Assembly (NCBI RefSeq): GCF_007830315.1
Contig: NZ_VLKJ01000004.1
Coordinates: 310,001 to 374,000, forward strand
DNA from: Novosphingobium taihuense
Lineage (GTDB): Bacteria; Pseudomonadota; Alphaproteobacteria; Sphingomonadales; Sphingomonadaceae
Length of the DNA stretch: 64,000 nt
Direction: 5' to 3'
The translations under genes were made by a program, and so were the position numbers. The notes below the pieces were generated by a model. That model had not been told where the DNA came from. It saw nothing but the letters and a program-made list of their open reading frames with translations, and searched no databases. Within the stretch, counting starts at the first letter, position 1; each line of letters begins with the position of its first letter. Below, in pieces: positions 41,371 through 49,890 of the stretch.

Positions 41371-42351
41371 CTAAAAGCTATCGAGATCGTTGGCGATCGT
41401 CACAGGGCCCGGGTATTCGGCGCGGACGCCTGCCTTGACGCCTTCGACTTGCGCGGCGCTTGCGCTGCCGCCTGCGAAATGCGTGACGACGACAGCCTTG
41501 ACCCCGGCATGCCGAGCCATTTTGCCTACGTCTGGCGGGGCGAGATGGTGCGTGGTCAGGTGCCGAACCAGATCCGCCTTCGCCTTTTCCGGCATGTTCG
41601 GCGAGTTGCGGGCGACCGTTGCCATCGTGGAATCAATGTCGATCATTTCGCTCACGAGGATGTCTGCCCCTGCTGCCAGCTTTTCGACGGCATCAGACGG
41701 CCCGGTATCGCCTGTATAGACGATCGTGCGCCCGGCCGTTTCGAAGCGGAATGACAGGGACTTGAAGGCCTTGTCCTCCTCGCTGCCCGGAGCGAAATCG
41801 TAGTGGGTGTTCTGTGCCGCACGGACGACCATGTTGCCCACGCTGGCCGTGAAGCCATCGCCCACTTCGACCACGGACACGATGCCTGCAGGATCGGGCC
41901 AGGGCTTGCCCGGTATTCCGTATCCGGCACGGGCCGCCGGTCGCATCGAGGATATCATGCCTTCGACCATTTCCCGTGTTCCGGGAGGGCCGTAGACCGT
42001 CAGCTTCTGCGCCACCATGGTCTGGTTGCGCAGGGCCAGGACCGCCGAGAGACCGCCGGTATGATCGGCATGGAGATGGCTGAGGAAGACCGCCGTGACG
42101 TTCGGAAGCGCAAGGCCCGCCTTCGCCAGTTGTTGCACGACCCCGTCACCTGCGTCGACGAGATAGAGATCTTTCCCGTCGACCAAGGCATTGGCCGGTT
42201 GAGAACGGCGGCCATCACCAACCGGCCCACCCATTGTGCCCAGCGTGATGAAGCGCGAACCATTGTTGGCTGGCTCATGTGCCGCAAGCCGGGCGAACTC
42301 CCCGGGCGCGCCCAGAGCCAGGGCGAGGCTGGCGATGATGGCCAGGCGCAT
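41371..42351 (-). CDS. Exported metallo-beta-lactamase-fold hydrolase
   Basis: The product has 326 residues. The first 24 residues look like a signal peptide ('LAIIASLALALGAPGEFARLAA'). The zinc motif 'LSHLHADHTGG' has HxHxDH at 92-97, with further ligands in 'NTHYDF', 'YTGDTGPSD' and 'VTHFAG'. The organisation is like RNase Z / arylsulfatase-type MBL hydrolases of the periplasm. Its start shares one base with the stop of the TonB-dependent receptor gene, so uptake and hydrolysis of the same compound is a reasonable guess. The substrate is unknown. Confidence 0.85.
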   Translation of the reverse strand: MRLAIIASLALALGAPGEFARLAAHEPANNGSRFITLGTMGGPVGDGRRSQPANALVDGKDLYLVDAGDGVVQQLAKAGLALPNVTAVFLSHLHADHTGGLSAVLALRNQTMVAQKLTVYGPPGTREMVEGMISSMRPAARAGYGIPGKPWPDPAGIVSVVEVGDGFTASVGNMVVRAAQNTHYDFAPGSEEDKAFKSLSFRFETAGRTIVYTGDTGPSDAVEKLAAGADILVSEMIDIDSTMATVARNSPNMPEKAKADLVRHLTTHHLAPPDVGKMARHAGVKAVVVTHFAGGSASAAQVEGVKAGVRAEYPGPVTIANDLDSF

Positions 42352-44660
42352 CAGAAGTTGTATCCCATGCGGACACCGTAGGTTCTGGGCGGAGCGAGAG
42401 TCGCGACCGAGAAGTCGAGAATCGGCCGCGAGCCGGACCGCACGATCACTTCTTCATCCTCGATGTTGTTGATGAAGCCGGTGATTGTCCAGCGGCCACC
42501 ATCTCCTTCAAACGTGACATAGGCGTCGGACATCATGAACCCGCCTTGCCGCTCTTCCGGGCGATAGTTTGGATTGAGGAAGCGACCGGATTCGATCGAG
42601 GTCCGACCACCGAGCAGCAGGCGCAGGGAATCGGTGAGATCGAAGCCGCGTTCGTAGCCAAGCCCCAGTGACCACTTTGGCGCGTTTACAGCCGGTTTGC
42701 CCGAACAGTCGATATCATAGAAGCGCGCATTGTTGCCCGGGACGCCCGGGTTGGCGAGGCGGCTGCCCAAGGTGGTGCAGCCCGTGGCAACCGGCGCACC
42801 CGTGGGCGAGAAGTTGGCCGTCCGGAGGCTGTTGTACTTGCCATTCAGGTACTGCAGGTTGAGATCGAACTTGTCGTTCCGGCTGGGCTGGAAGCGCACT
42901 TCGGCTTCAAAGCCATAGATGCGGGATTTGCCGGCGTTCTCGGTGCGGGAGCCTTGGGCGAATATGTTGTTCGCCGTGCGCACGCCCCCCACGAAGGTGA
43001 TCTGCTGGTTGGTGTAATCCCAGTAGAACGCCTCGACATTCAGCTGCAGCTTGTTGTCGAAGAAGCGGTTCTTGCTGCCGACGGTATAAGCCGTGAGAGT
43101 TTCCGGGGCGAAGGTATTTTCCGGCGGCGCGGCAACGAAGAAACCGCCGGATTTGAAGCCGGTAGACACATCGGCGTAGACGAGCGAGGACGGCCCTGCA
43201 TCGAACTCGATGCCGGCTTTCCACGTGAACTTCTCAAAATCGAGGGCGCCGGTGAAGGGCGCTCCAAGCGGCGGATTGACCGGTCCGGGCCGCCCGCCAG
43301 ACACCGTGGCGGTCAACTGGTCCTTCGTCTCCTTGGTATAGCGTCCGCCGGCAACCAGCCGCAGCGCATCGGTGACCTTGTAGGTGAACTGGCCAAAGGC
43401 GGCGAGGCTTTCCGTATTCACGTTCGGCGTGAAGCGGGTGGTGGAAATATCACCCTGGCGGAAGAAGTTCAGCGCGTTCTGGTCTTCCTTGAAATAGAAA
43501 CCGCCGAGCACGTAGTTGAGCGGACCATCGTGATCCGACGCAAAGCGAGCCTCGAACGAGAACTGTTCGGCCTTTTCGGTGATTTCCCCGCGGAAGCCCG
43601 GGAGATAGGTGACGAAGTTGATGTCGGTCTTGCGCCAGGCGGGCTGGAGCGTGAGCTTGCCGAAGCCAAGGTCGCCCTCGATCGTTGCGCTGAGGCCATA
43701 GAACTTGTTGTCGAGGAAGCCGGTATCTGCCGGCAGGTCGATGCAGCCGCTGGTGACGAACCCGCCAAAGCCGCCGCAGAACGGGGGCGCGAACACACCT
43801 GCGGCGAGGTTGCGGATCGCTGTCAGCGCGGCCGGGCTGGAAATGCCGACATGATCGTTCAGGTCGGGCGCGTTCAGCGTGGCGCTGGGCAGAAGCACGC
43901 TGCCCCAGCCCTTGCCATGCTGGTTGAAGTAATCGCCGACCAGCAGCACCGACCAGTCGGCCGAAGGTTCGACCAGGAACGAGGCACGCACGCCTTCGCC
44001 CTTCTCGTCGTTGTAGCCGTCCGTGAGGAAGCCATCACGATCCACGACTTGTCCGGCGACACGCAATGCCGCGGAATTGCCAATCGGGAGATTGAGCGCC
44101 GCCGATGCTTTCTTGCTGTCGTAGTTTCCGTATTCCGCGCGCACTTCACCGCCGAAATTGCCGATATCGGGCTTGCGCGGGATGACGTTGATCGCGCCGC
44201 CGGTTGCGTTTCGGCCGTAGAGCGTGCCTTGCGGTCCCTTGACCACTTCGACGCGGGCGAGATCGTAGAATGCACCGGCAGGAGCCGAAGGCCGCGCCAC
44301 GTAGACACCGTTGAAGTTGAAGGCGACGGCATTCTCGGAGAACGAGTTCTGCGAATTCGTGCCGACGCCGCGCAGGAAGAAGCTGGTGGTGCCGCCGGTT
44401 GGGGCAACGGCCAGAGCGGGCACGAGCTTCTGGAGATCGACAAGCTCGGTGATGCCGGCATCGGCAATGTCTGCCCCGGTCACGGCGGTTACCGCCACGG
44501 CCGCCCGCTGCAGGCTTTCCTCGCGGCGCTGCGCGGTGACGACGATGTCGGTGATGCCTTCATCTGCCTGGGTGACCTGCGCTTCCTGGGCAAAAAGCGG
44601 GCTGGCGGCGCACAGAGCGGCCAGTGACACGGTCCAGCGGATGACTGATTTATTGCTCAC
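42351..44660 (-). CDS. TonB-dependent outer-membrane receptor
   Basis: This 769-residue protein has a signal peptide, a TonB box ('TDIVVTAQRREESLQ'), a plug domain ('FFLRGVGTNSQNSF', 'VEVVKGPQGTLYGRNATGGAIN') and a 22-strand barrel ending in an aromatic residue ('VRMGYNF'). The plug style is that of the sphingomonad 'Pesticin receptor-like' group, which imports diverse carbon sources rather than only iron. The start is GTG at 44660. It forms a two-gene unit with the MBL hydrolase. Its leader has a hairpin over the ribosome site. Confidence 0.93.
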   Translation of the reverse strand: MSNKSVIRWTVSLAALCAASPLFAQEAQVTQADEGITDIVVTAQRREESLQRAAVAVTAVTGADIADAGITELVDLQKLVPALAVAPTGGTTSFFLRGVGTNSQNSFSENAVAFNFNGVYVARPSAPAGAFYDLARVEVVKGPQGTLYGRNATGGAINVIPRKPDIGNFGGEVRAEYGNYDSKKASAALNLPIGNSAALRVAGQVVDRDGFLTDGYNDEKGEGVRASFLVEPSADWSVLLVGDYFNQHGKGWGSVLLPSATLNAPDLNDHVGISSPAALTAIRNLAAGVFAPPFCGGFGGFVTSGCIDLPADTGFLDNKFYGLSATIEGDLGFGKLTLQPAWRKTDINFVTYLPGFRGEITEKAEQFSFEARFASDHDGPLNYVLGGFYFKEDQNALNFFRQGDISTTRFTPNVNTESLAAFGQFTYKVTDALRLVAGGRYTKETKDQLTATVSGGRPGPVNPPLGAPFTGALDFEKFTWKAGIEFDAGPSSLVYADVSTGFKSGGFFVAAPPENTFAPETLTAYTVGSKNRFFDNKLQLNVEAFYWDYTNQQITFVGGVRTANNIFAQGSRTENAGKSRIYGFEAEVRFQPSRNDKFDLNLQYLNGKYNSLRTANFSPTGAPVATGCTTLGSRLANPGVPGNNARFYDIDCSGKPAVNAPKWSLGLGYERGFDLTDSLRLLLGGRTSIESGRFLNPNYRPEERQGGFMMSDAYVTFEGDGGRWTITGFINNIEDEEVIVRSGSRPILDFSVATLAPPRTYGVRMGYNF

Positions 44661-44663
44661 TTA

Positions 44664-44718
44664 TGTCTCCCTTTCATCGACTGCTTTTGATTTGCGCAGT
44701 CGTATGCATAAGGAGACA
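44664..44718 (-). promoter_or_regulatory. Leader hairpin over the TonB receptor ribosome site
   Basis: Outer arms TGTCTCC (44664-44670) and GGAGACA (44712-44718) and inner arms GACTGC (44679-44684) and GCAGTC (44696-44701) form a nested stem just upstream of the GTG start. On the mRNA the GGGAGA ribosome site lies in the outer arm, so folding would block translation. The surrounding 140 bp is less GC-rich than the genes. Confidence 0.5.
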
Positions 44719-44800
44719 GAATTTGAAAAATAGATTATATTTGCGGTTCTACATGCCTGGGATTTATGGATTCCAAGTGGGGATCGCCGCACTCATTCGC

Positions 44801-47653
44801 TCACGGAACTGCCGCTCCTTCCGGCACAACGAGCACCTGCACCGCCTTTTCGGGTGAGAGATATCGGCGGGCCACGGCTTGCAGGTCGGCGGGCGTCAGC
44901 TTTTCCAGCCGGGCGCGGGCGGCCTTGGCGCGCACGAGGCGGTCGGGCTGGGTCTGGGCGCGTTCGGCTAGTGAGCTCCAGCCGCCATTGGTCTTGAGCG
45001 CGTTTGCCATGCGTTCGAGCAGGGGCGCGCGGGCGCGCTGGAGGATGTCGGCATCGATGGGCGCGGCAATCAGGGAGCGTGCGGTTTCCTCAAGCGCGGC
45101 GCGGGTGGCCGGAACGTCTGCCAGATCGACCGAGGCGTTCATGGTGAAGGTGCCGTAACCGGTCCAGACGCGACTCAGGGCACTCGATGCACCGGGGCTG
45201 TAGGCCTTGCCGAGCTTTTCGCGCACGGAATCGAGCACTTCGATCCCGGCGACTTCGGCGAGGAGGGTGAGCGCCATGGCATCGTCGAGATCGCTGTCGT
45301 CGCGGGTGGGCCAGGTGTATCGGACAATCGCCTGGTTGGCCTCGCCGGTATGGCGGACGATGCGCAGGCCGCGCTGGTCGGTGAAGCGGCGCTGGCGTTG
45401 GTCGGGGTAGGGGCGGAAGTCCGGCTCGCGCGGGGGCAGTGCGCCGAGGGTGCGGGCGACCATGGCGATGGCGGCGGCTTCGTCGATGTCCCCGACGATC
45501 GAGATTTCGATGGCACCGTGGGCGAGGCGGTCGGCCAGCCTGTCGCGCAAGGTGGCGAAGGTGAGGGCGGTGTAGGCGCTTTCGTCCTGGAGGGTGAAGC
45601 GCGGGTCGTTGTCGGACAGGATGCCGCCGATGCTGTTCGCCAGCGCGGCACCGGGGCTCGAGCGCAGGCGGGCGAAGAAGTTGGCGATGTTCTGGCGGTA
45701 GAGCACTTCGCCTTCGGGGCGGTAGCCGGGGTCGGTCAGCAGCGCGGTCATCAGCTGGAGCTGGAGCGCGAGGTCGCGAGGGGTGGTCACGGCGTCGGTC
45801 GAAAAGGTATCGCCACTGGTGCCGAGGCCGAAGGCGACCGAGCGGCCTGCAAGCAGGGTCTGGAGGTCATCCTCGCTGTGCTTGCCAAGGCCGCCGCGGG
45901 CGAGGACGCCGGTCATCTCTGTGGCGAGGGGATCGGCCCTGGTGTCGAGCATTTCGCCGCCATCGATATTGAGGCGGACGTCTATTCGGTCCTTTGCGAG
46001 GCTGGTGTATTTGAGGTTGAGGCGGACGTTGTTGGCGAAGCGGACCTGACGGATGCGGTAGAGCGGTTCGACGATGTCGGAGACGACCGTGCCGGCGGGG
46101 CCGAAGTCGGTATAGGCAAAGGGGATGGGGGCGGGCACTTCGCCGGCCGGGGCCTTGGCGCGGGTGGCCTTGACCCAGGTCTTGCGGAGGGCTTCGGCGC
46201 CGCCCTTGGGGGCGTTGCGGCCCTGGAAGCGGATCAGCGGGTCCTTGAGCGGGACCGCCTCCTCCAACAGCGCGGCCATGACCGTTGCGGGGGTGATCGT
46301 GGGGGCGAACTGGTTGAAGCGGGCGAGGCCGGATTCGGGCGTTGTCGGCACCTGATCGTCGCGGATCAGGGCGAGGGCTGCGCCGACCAGCGCACCGTGG
46401 GGGCGGGTGTCGGCCCCGGCGGCGGCGTTTTCAAGACCGGTGCGAATGTTGGCTAGCTGCTCGTCGATCTCGGGCTGGGTAAAGCCGGTGGTCAGCGCGC
46501 GGGCATAGACTCCCGCTGCGGCGGCGAAACCGCGCTGCCAGCCGCCGTCGACGGTGTCGACGATGAGGTTGGTGGTGCGGCCGATCTTGAAGACCTCGCT
46601 GGTGCCGAAGCCAGCGCCCCGAAACGGTGGGTCGATGGCGCGGCTGAGGCGGGCGAGGCGGCGGTTGACCACGCCATAGCCGATCTGGCGCAGCAGGTTG
46701 CGGCGGCGGTTGGCGATTGTGTCTGGCTCGTCCGCCCAAGGCCCGTGGCGCGATGCGGTGACGCGTTCGGAGAGCGAGGGATCGAGGTGGATGTCGACCT
46801 TGGCTTTCTGCTTCGGGTCGACCTTGCCTTCGGCGGGGCGCGGGGTTTCGGGCCTGGGCTGCCAGTCGGCGAAGCGGGCGCGGATGGCCTGTTCGACCGC
46901 GTCCGGCTCGAAATCGCCGACCACGATCAGGGTGGTCTTCGACGGCACGTATTCGCGCGCCCAGAAGGCCTTGAGCGTATCGGCGGTAGCGGCGTTGAGA
47001 GCCTCGACCGTGCCGATGGGCAGGCGCTTGGGGTAGGTGGCGGCGGGGTAGAAGAAGGCAAGCTGGTCTTCGAGGTTCGTGCGGCTCCAGCCCTGCCCGT
47101 CGCGCAGTTCTGACAGGACGACGCCGCGCTCGCGAGCGACGGCTTGCGGGTCGAACTTCAGCTCGCTTGCTGTTTCGCGCATCAGCATCAGTGCGGTGTC
47201 GAGCAGCTTTGCGTCGTTGCGCGGCAGGTCGAGCATGTAGAGCGTCTGCTCGAATGAGGTCTGGGCGTTGGTGTCGGCGCCGAACGACAGGCCGTTGCGC
47301 TCTAGCAGCTTGATCATCTCGCCTTCTGGCACGTTGGTGGAGCCGTTGAAGGCCATGTGCTCGACGAAATGGGCGAACCCACGCTCGCTCTCACGCTCGT
47401 CCAGCGAGCCGGTGGCGACGTCCATGCGCACTTGCGCGGTACCGGCGGGCGTCGCGTTCTTGCGGATGATGAAGCGCATGCCGTTGGGCAACTGGCCGTA
47501 ACGGTATGCGGGATCGGGCGGCAGGTCGCTTTGCTGGAAGGCCCAGGTGGGTTTTGGCGCGCTGGTCAGGCTCGCAGGCTGCGAGGCGCAGGCGGTGAGG
47601 GCGAGGGCAGCGGCGAGGGCAGCGGCGGGGGGAAGCAGGCGGCGCAGGATCAT
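44801..47653 (-). CDS. M16 family zinc peptidase, lipoprotein
   Basis: The 950-residue protein is a tandem M16 peptidase. The lipobox is 'LALTACAS', with Cys22. The catalytic inverted zinc motif is 'FAHFVEHMAFNGS' (His95, Glu98, His99), with the distal Glu in the following helix. Repeated domain pairs are clear, and the second pair (from about residue 530) lacks the motif, as usual. It is probably anchored to a membrane and faces the periplasm, degrading peptides. The start at 47653 ('MILRRLLPPAAALAA') is preferred over 47710. It is downstream of purC and ends before the receptor operon. Confidence 0.92.
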   Translation of the reverse strand: MILRRLLPPAAALAAALALTACASQPASLTSAPKPTWAFQQSDLPPDPAYRYGQLPNGMRFIIRKNATPAGTAQVRMDVATGSLDERESERGFAHFVEHMAFNGSTNVPEGEMIKLLERNGLSFGADTNAQTSFEQTLYMLDLPRNDAKLLDTALMLMRETASELKFDPQAVARERGVVLSELRDGQGWSRTNLEDQLAFFYPAATYPKRLPIGTVEALNAATADTLKAFWAREYVPSKTTLIVVGDFEPDAVEQAIRARFADWQPRPETPRPAEGKVDPKQKAKVDIHLDPSLSERVTASRHGPWADEPDTIANRRRNLLRQIGYGVVNRRLARLSRAIDPPFRGAGFGTSEVFKIGRTTNLIVDTVDGGWQRGFAAAAGVYARALTTGFTQPEIDEQLANIRTGLENAAAGADTRPHGALVGAALALIRDDQVPTTPESGLARFNQFAPTITPATVMAALLEEAVPLKDPLIRFQGRNAPKGGAEALRKTWVKATRAKAPAGEVPAPIPFAYTDFGPAGTVVSDIVEPLYRIRQVRFANNVRLNLKYTSLAKDRIDVRLNIDGGEMLDTRADPLATEMTGVLARGGLGKHSEDDLQTLLAGRSVAFGLGTSGDTFSTDAVTTPRDLALQLQLMTALLTDPGYRPEGEVLYRQNIANFFARLRSSPGAALANSIGGILSDNDPRFTLQDESAYTALTFATLRDRLADRLAHGAIEISIVGDIDEAAAIAMVARTLGALPPREPDFRPYPDQRQRRFTDQRGLRIVRHTGEANQAIVRYTWPTRDDSDLDDAMALTLLAEVAGIEVLDSVREKLGKAYSPGASSALSRVWTGYGTFTMNASVDLADVPATRAALEETARSLIAAPIDADILQRARAPLLERMANALKTNGGWSSLAERAQTQPDRLVRAKAARARLEKLTPADLQAVARRYLSPEKAVQVLVVPEGAAVP

Positions 47654-47708
47654 TGCATGGGGATGTGCCCGGTCAGGCCTGAACGCGCAATGAGGAGTTG
47701 GGGCAAAC

Positions 47709-47736
47709 AAAAACTCCCTCCGTTGCCGAAGGGGGT
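47709..47736 (-). terminator. Intrinsic terminator after purC (minus strand)
   Basis: On the minus strand CCCCCTTCG and CGGAGGGAG pair with one mismatch, and TTTTT follows (47709-47713 read as A on the plus strand). It lies 29 bases after the purC stop. A further 7-bp hairpin (GTTTCAG / CTGAAAC, 47742-47763) sits between. Confidence 0.7.
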
Positions 47737-47764
47737 CTTGTGTTTCAGAGCAGGGCCTGAAACC

Positions 47765-48550
47765 TTACTTCTTGCCGCGCAGCTTGCGGTGCGCGCCGAG
47801 GTCGAAGACTTCGCTCGGGCCGCCATCGTTTTCGAGGAGGCCCAAGCGGCGGGCGACTTCCTGGTAGGCTTCTTCTTCGCCGCCGAGATCGCGGCGGAAG
47901 CGGTCCTTGTCGAGCTTTTCGCCGGTGGTCATGTCCCACAGGCGGCAGCCGTCGGGGCTGATTTCGTCAGCCAGGATCACGCGGCTGTAATCGCCGTCCC
48001 AGATGCGGCCGAATTCGAGCTTGAAGTCGACGAGGCTGATGTTGATCGCCGCGAACATGCCGCAGAGGAAATCGTTCACGCGGATGGCCATCGAGGAGAT
48101 GTCCTGCATTTCCTCGTTCGATGCCCAGCCGAAGCAGGCGATATGCTCTTCGGCGATCATCGGATCGCCCAGCGCATCGTCCTTGTAATAGTATTCGATC
48201 AGGGTGTGCGGCAGCGGCTCACCCTCTTCGATGCCGAGGCGCTTGGAGATGGAGCCTGCGGCGATATTGCGCACGACCACTTCGATCGGAATGATCTCTG
48301 CCTGCCGCACAAGCTGTTCGCGCATGTTGAGGCGGCGGATGAAGTGCGTGGGGATGCCGATGTGGGCGAGGCGCGTGAACACGTACTCGCTGATGCGGTT
48401 GTTGATCACGCCCTTGCCGTTGATCGTGCCGCGCTTCTGCGCGTTGAACGCGGTGGCATCATCCTTGAAATACTGGATGATCGTGCCCGGTTCGGGGCCT
48501 TCGTAAAGGATCTTGGCCTTGCCTTCGTAGATCTGGCGGCGACGGGACAT
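47765..48550 (-). CDS. purC: SAICAR synthetase
   Basis: This 261-residue enzyme joins CAIR and aspartate with ATP in purine synthesis. '[12 protein letters not shown]' (7-18) is the ATP-loop start; '[14 protein letters not shown]', '[29 protein letters not shown]' and '[10 protein letters not shown]' are signature segments. The ATG at 48550 gives '[11 protein letters not shown]'; the frame is open further upstream but the leader there has hairpins. It lies on the same strand as purS and purQ but is separated by four other genes. Confidence 0.96.
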   Translation of the reverse strand: MSRRRQIYEGKAKILYEGPEPGTIIQYFKDDATAFNAQKRGTINGKGVINNRISEYVFTRLAHIGIPTHFIRRLNMREQLVRQAEIIPIEVVVRNIAAGSISKRLGIEEGEPLPHTLIEYYYKDDALGDPMIAEEHIACFGWASNEEMQDISSMAIRVNDFLCGMFAAINISLVDFKLEFGRIWDGDYSRVILADEISPDGCRLWDMTTGEKLDKDRFRRDLGGEEEAYQEVARRLGLLENDGGPSEVFDLGAHRKLRGKK

Positions 48551-48599
48551 GGGTTTCGTCTTCCTGCACGGTGCCGGGCTGACGCGCCCGGTCAGAATA

Positions 48600-48678
48600 C
48601 AAAACCCCGGCATCGCGTTGGAGGCGAATCCATCGCAAGCGCCGGGGCGTTCACCCGGCCCATAAGCGAACATGGGCC
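48600..48678 (-). promoter_or_regulatory. Tandem hairpins in the purC leader
   Basis: On the minus strand, GGCCCAT (48672-48678 region) pairs with ATGGGCC (48657-48663) around an 8-base loop. Then CCCCGGC (48641-48647) pairs with GCCGGGG (48605-48611) and is followed by TTTTG. The second hairpin resembles an intrinsic terminator 50 bases upstream of the purC start, where no minus-strand gene ends, so it may be an attenuator. Confidence 0.45.
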
Positions 48679-48779
48679 AAAGTGCAATTGGATGCACGGC
48701 TGCAATGAAGCCTTGCAGGGCAGGGCGCTGGAATGGCGCGACAGGGGGCGCTAGGCTGCGGGCAAAGGAGACATTGCCG

Positions 48780-49202
48780 ATGACCAGTCCTGCCGCCCGT
48801 ACAGATGCGATTGCCCTGCTTGCCCGCTATTATGCCGCGTTCAATGCGGGGCACTGGGAGGGGATGCTCGAGTGCCTGAGCGATGATGTGGCGCATGACA
48901 TCAACCAAGGCGAGCGCGTGGTAGGCAAGGCGGCGTTTGCCGAGTTCCTGAAGCACATGGAGCGCTGCTACAAGGAGCGGCTGGAAGACATCGTGCTGAT
49001 GGCGAGCGAGGATGGCACGCGCGCCTCGGCGGAGTTCGTGGTGCACGGAGAGTATCTGGCGACCGACGAGGGCCTGCCGGAAGCCAACGGTCAGACTTAC
49101 GTGCTGCCCGCGGGGGCGTTTCTGGCGATCGCGGGTGGCAAGATCACGCGGCTGACGATGTATTACAATCTGGGAGACTGGACGAAACAGGTCGTCGGGT
49201 GA
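48780..49202 (+). CDS. SnoaL-like / ketosteroid isomerase-related protein
   Basis: The 140-residue protein has the cone-shaped NTF2-like fold of SnoaL/ketosteroid isomerase relatives: '[36 protein letters not shown]' and '[23 protein letters not shown]' are typical. It may be an isomerase, or bind a small hydrophobic ligand. The ATG at 48780 follows AAAGGAG. Its stop overlaps the start of a GNAT gene, so the two are coupled. Confidence 0.82.
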   Translation: MTSPAARTDAIALLARYYAAFNAGHWEGMLECLSDDVAHDINQGERVVGKAAFAEFLKHMERCYKERLEDIVLMASEDGTRASAEFVVHGEYLATDEGLPEANGQTYVLPAGAFLAIAGGKITRLTMYYNLGDWTKQVVG

Positions 49203-49789
49203 TGGGGATCGCGGTTCGGCCACTGACCGGGGGCGAGATTGCGGCGGCGCTGGATGATCTGGCCACCTTGAGGATCACCGTGTTTGCGGCCTTTCCCTAC
49301 CTTTACGATGGCGATGCGGCTTACGAGGCGGAGTACCTGAGCGAATATGCTGCCGCGCCCGATGCGGTGCTGGTGGCGGCGTTTGACGGGGCGAAGATTG
49401 TGGGCGCGGCGACGGCGGCGCCGATGATGCACCAGAAGGCAGAGTTCCGGGCTCCGTTCGAGGCAAAAGGGATCGATACCGCGCGGCTGTTCTATTTCGG
49501 CGAGAGCGTGCTGCTGCCCGAGTATCGCGGTGCTGGCATCGGGCATGCCTTCTTCGATCATCGCGAGGCGCAGGCCGTAAGGTGCGGGGCGAATGCGGCG
49601 TGCTTTGCTGCGGTGGTGCGGGGTGAGGAACATCCGGCACGACCGGAGGGGTACACACCGCTCGATGGCTTCTGGGCGAAGCGAGGGTATGCGGTCGTAC
49701 CGGGGCTCACGACCGAGCTGGCCTGGAAGGAGCATGGCGACGAGGCGGAAAAGGTGAATGTGATGCAGTACTGGATGCGGCAGTGGTGA
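49202..49789 (+). CDS. GNAT family N-acetyltransferase
   Basis: The 195-residue acetyltransferase has the acetyl-CoA loop 'ESVLLPEYRGAGIGHAFFDHRE' (RxxGxG type). N-terminal sequence 'LTGGEIAAALDDLATLRITVFAAFPYLYDGD' resembles the branch of uncharacterised GNAT proteins that accompany a nitrilase-type amidase. The ATG at 49202 is chosen; a GTG at 49199 gives a 4-base overlap with the SnoaL-like gene and adds one residue. The order SnoaL-GNAT-amidase suggests one operon, interrupted only by a palindromic repeat. Confidence 0.88.
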   Translation: MGIAVRPLTGGEIAAALDDLATLRITVFAAFPYLYDGDAAYEAEYLSEYAAAPDAVLVAAFDGAKIVGAATAAPMMHQKAEFRAPFEAKGIDTARLFYFGESVLLPEYRGAGIGHAFFDHREAQAVRCGANAACFAAVVRGEEHPARPEGYTPLDGFWAKRGYAVVPGLTTELAWKEHGDEAEKVNVMQYWMRQW

Positions 49790-49816
49790 TTGGCTCTCGT
49801 TCGCCTTTCGGCGAAT

Positions 49817-49890
49817 GCCCACCCCCAACCCCTCCCGCCTGCGGGAGGGGGGAAGGAAGAAGCGCGCCTCCCGCCTGCGGGAGGGGGGAA
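49817..49890. repeat. Palindromic repeat units (family A) abutting a start codon
   Basis: The 38-bp unit at 49817-49854 matches 41249-41286 at 37 of 38 bases. A second unit (about 49866-49890), GCCTCCCGCCTGCGGGAGG followed by GGGGAA, ends at the first base of the amidase start codon. The repeat thus supplies the purine-rich GGAGGGGGGA ribosome site of that gene. Confidence 0.82.

Noticed and set aside
48551..48697. In-frame N-terminal extension of purC
   Set aside because: The extension is Cys/Pro-rich with no similarity to SAICAR synthetase and covers the leader hairpins.
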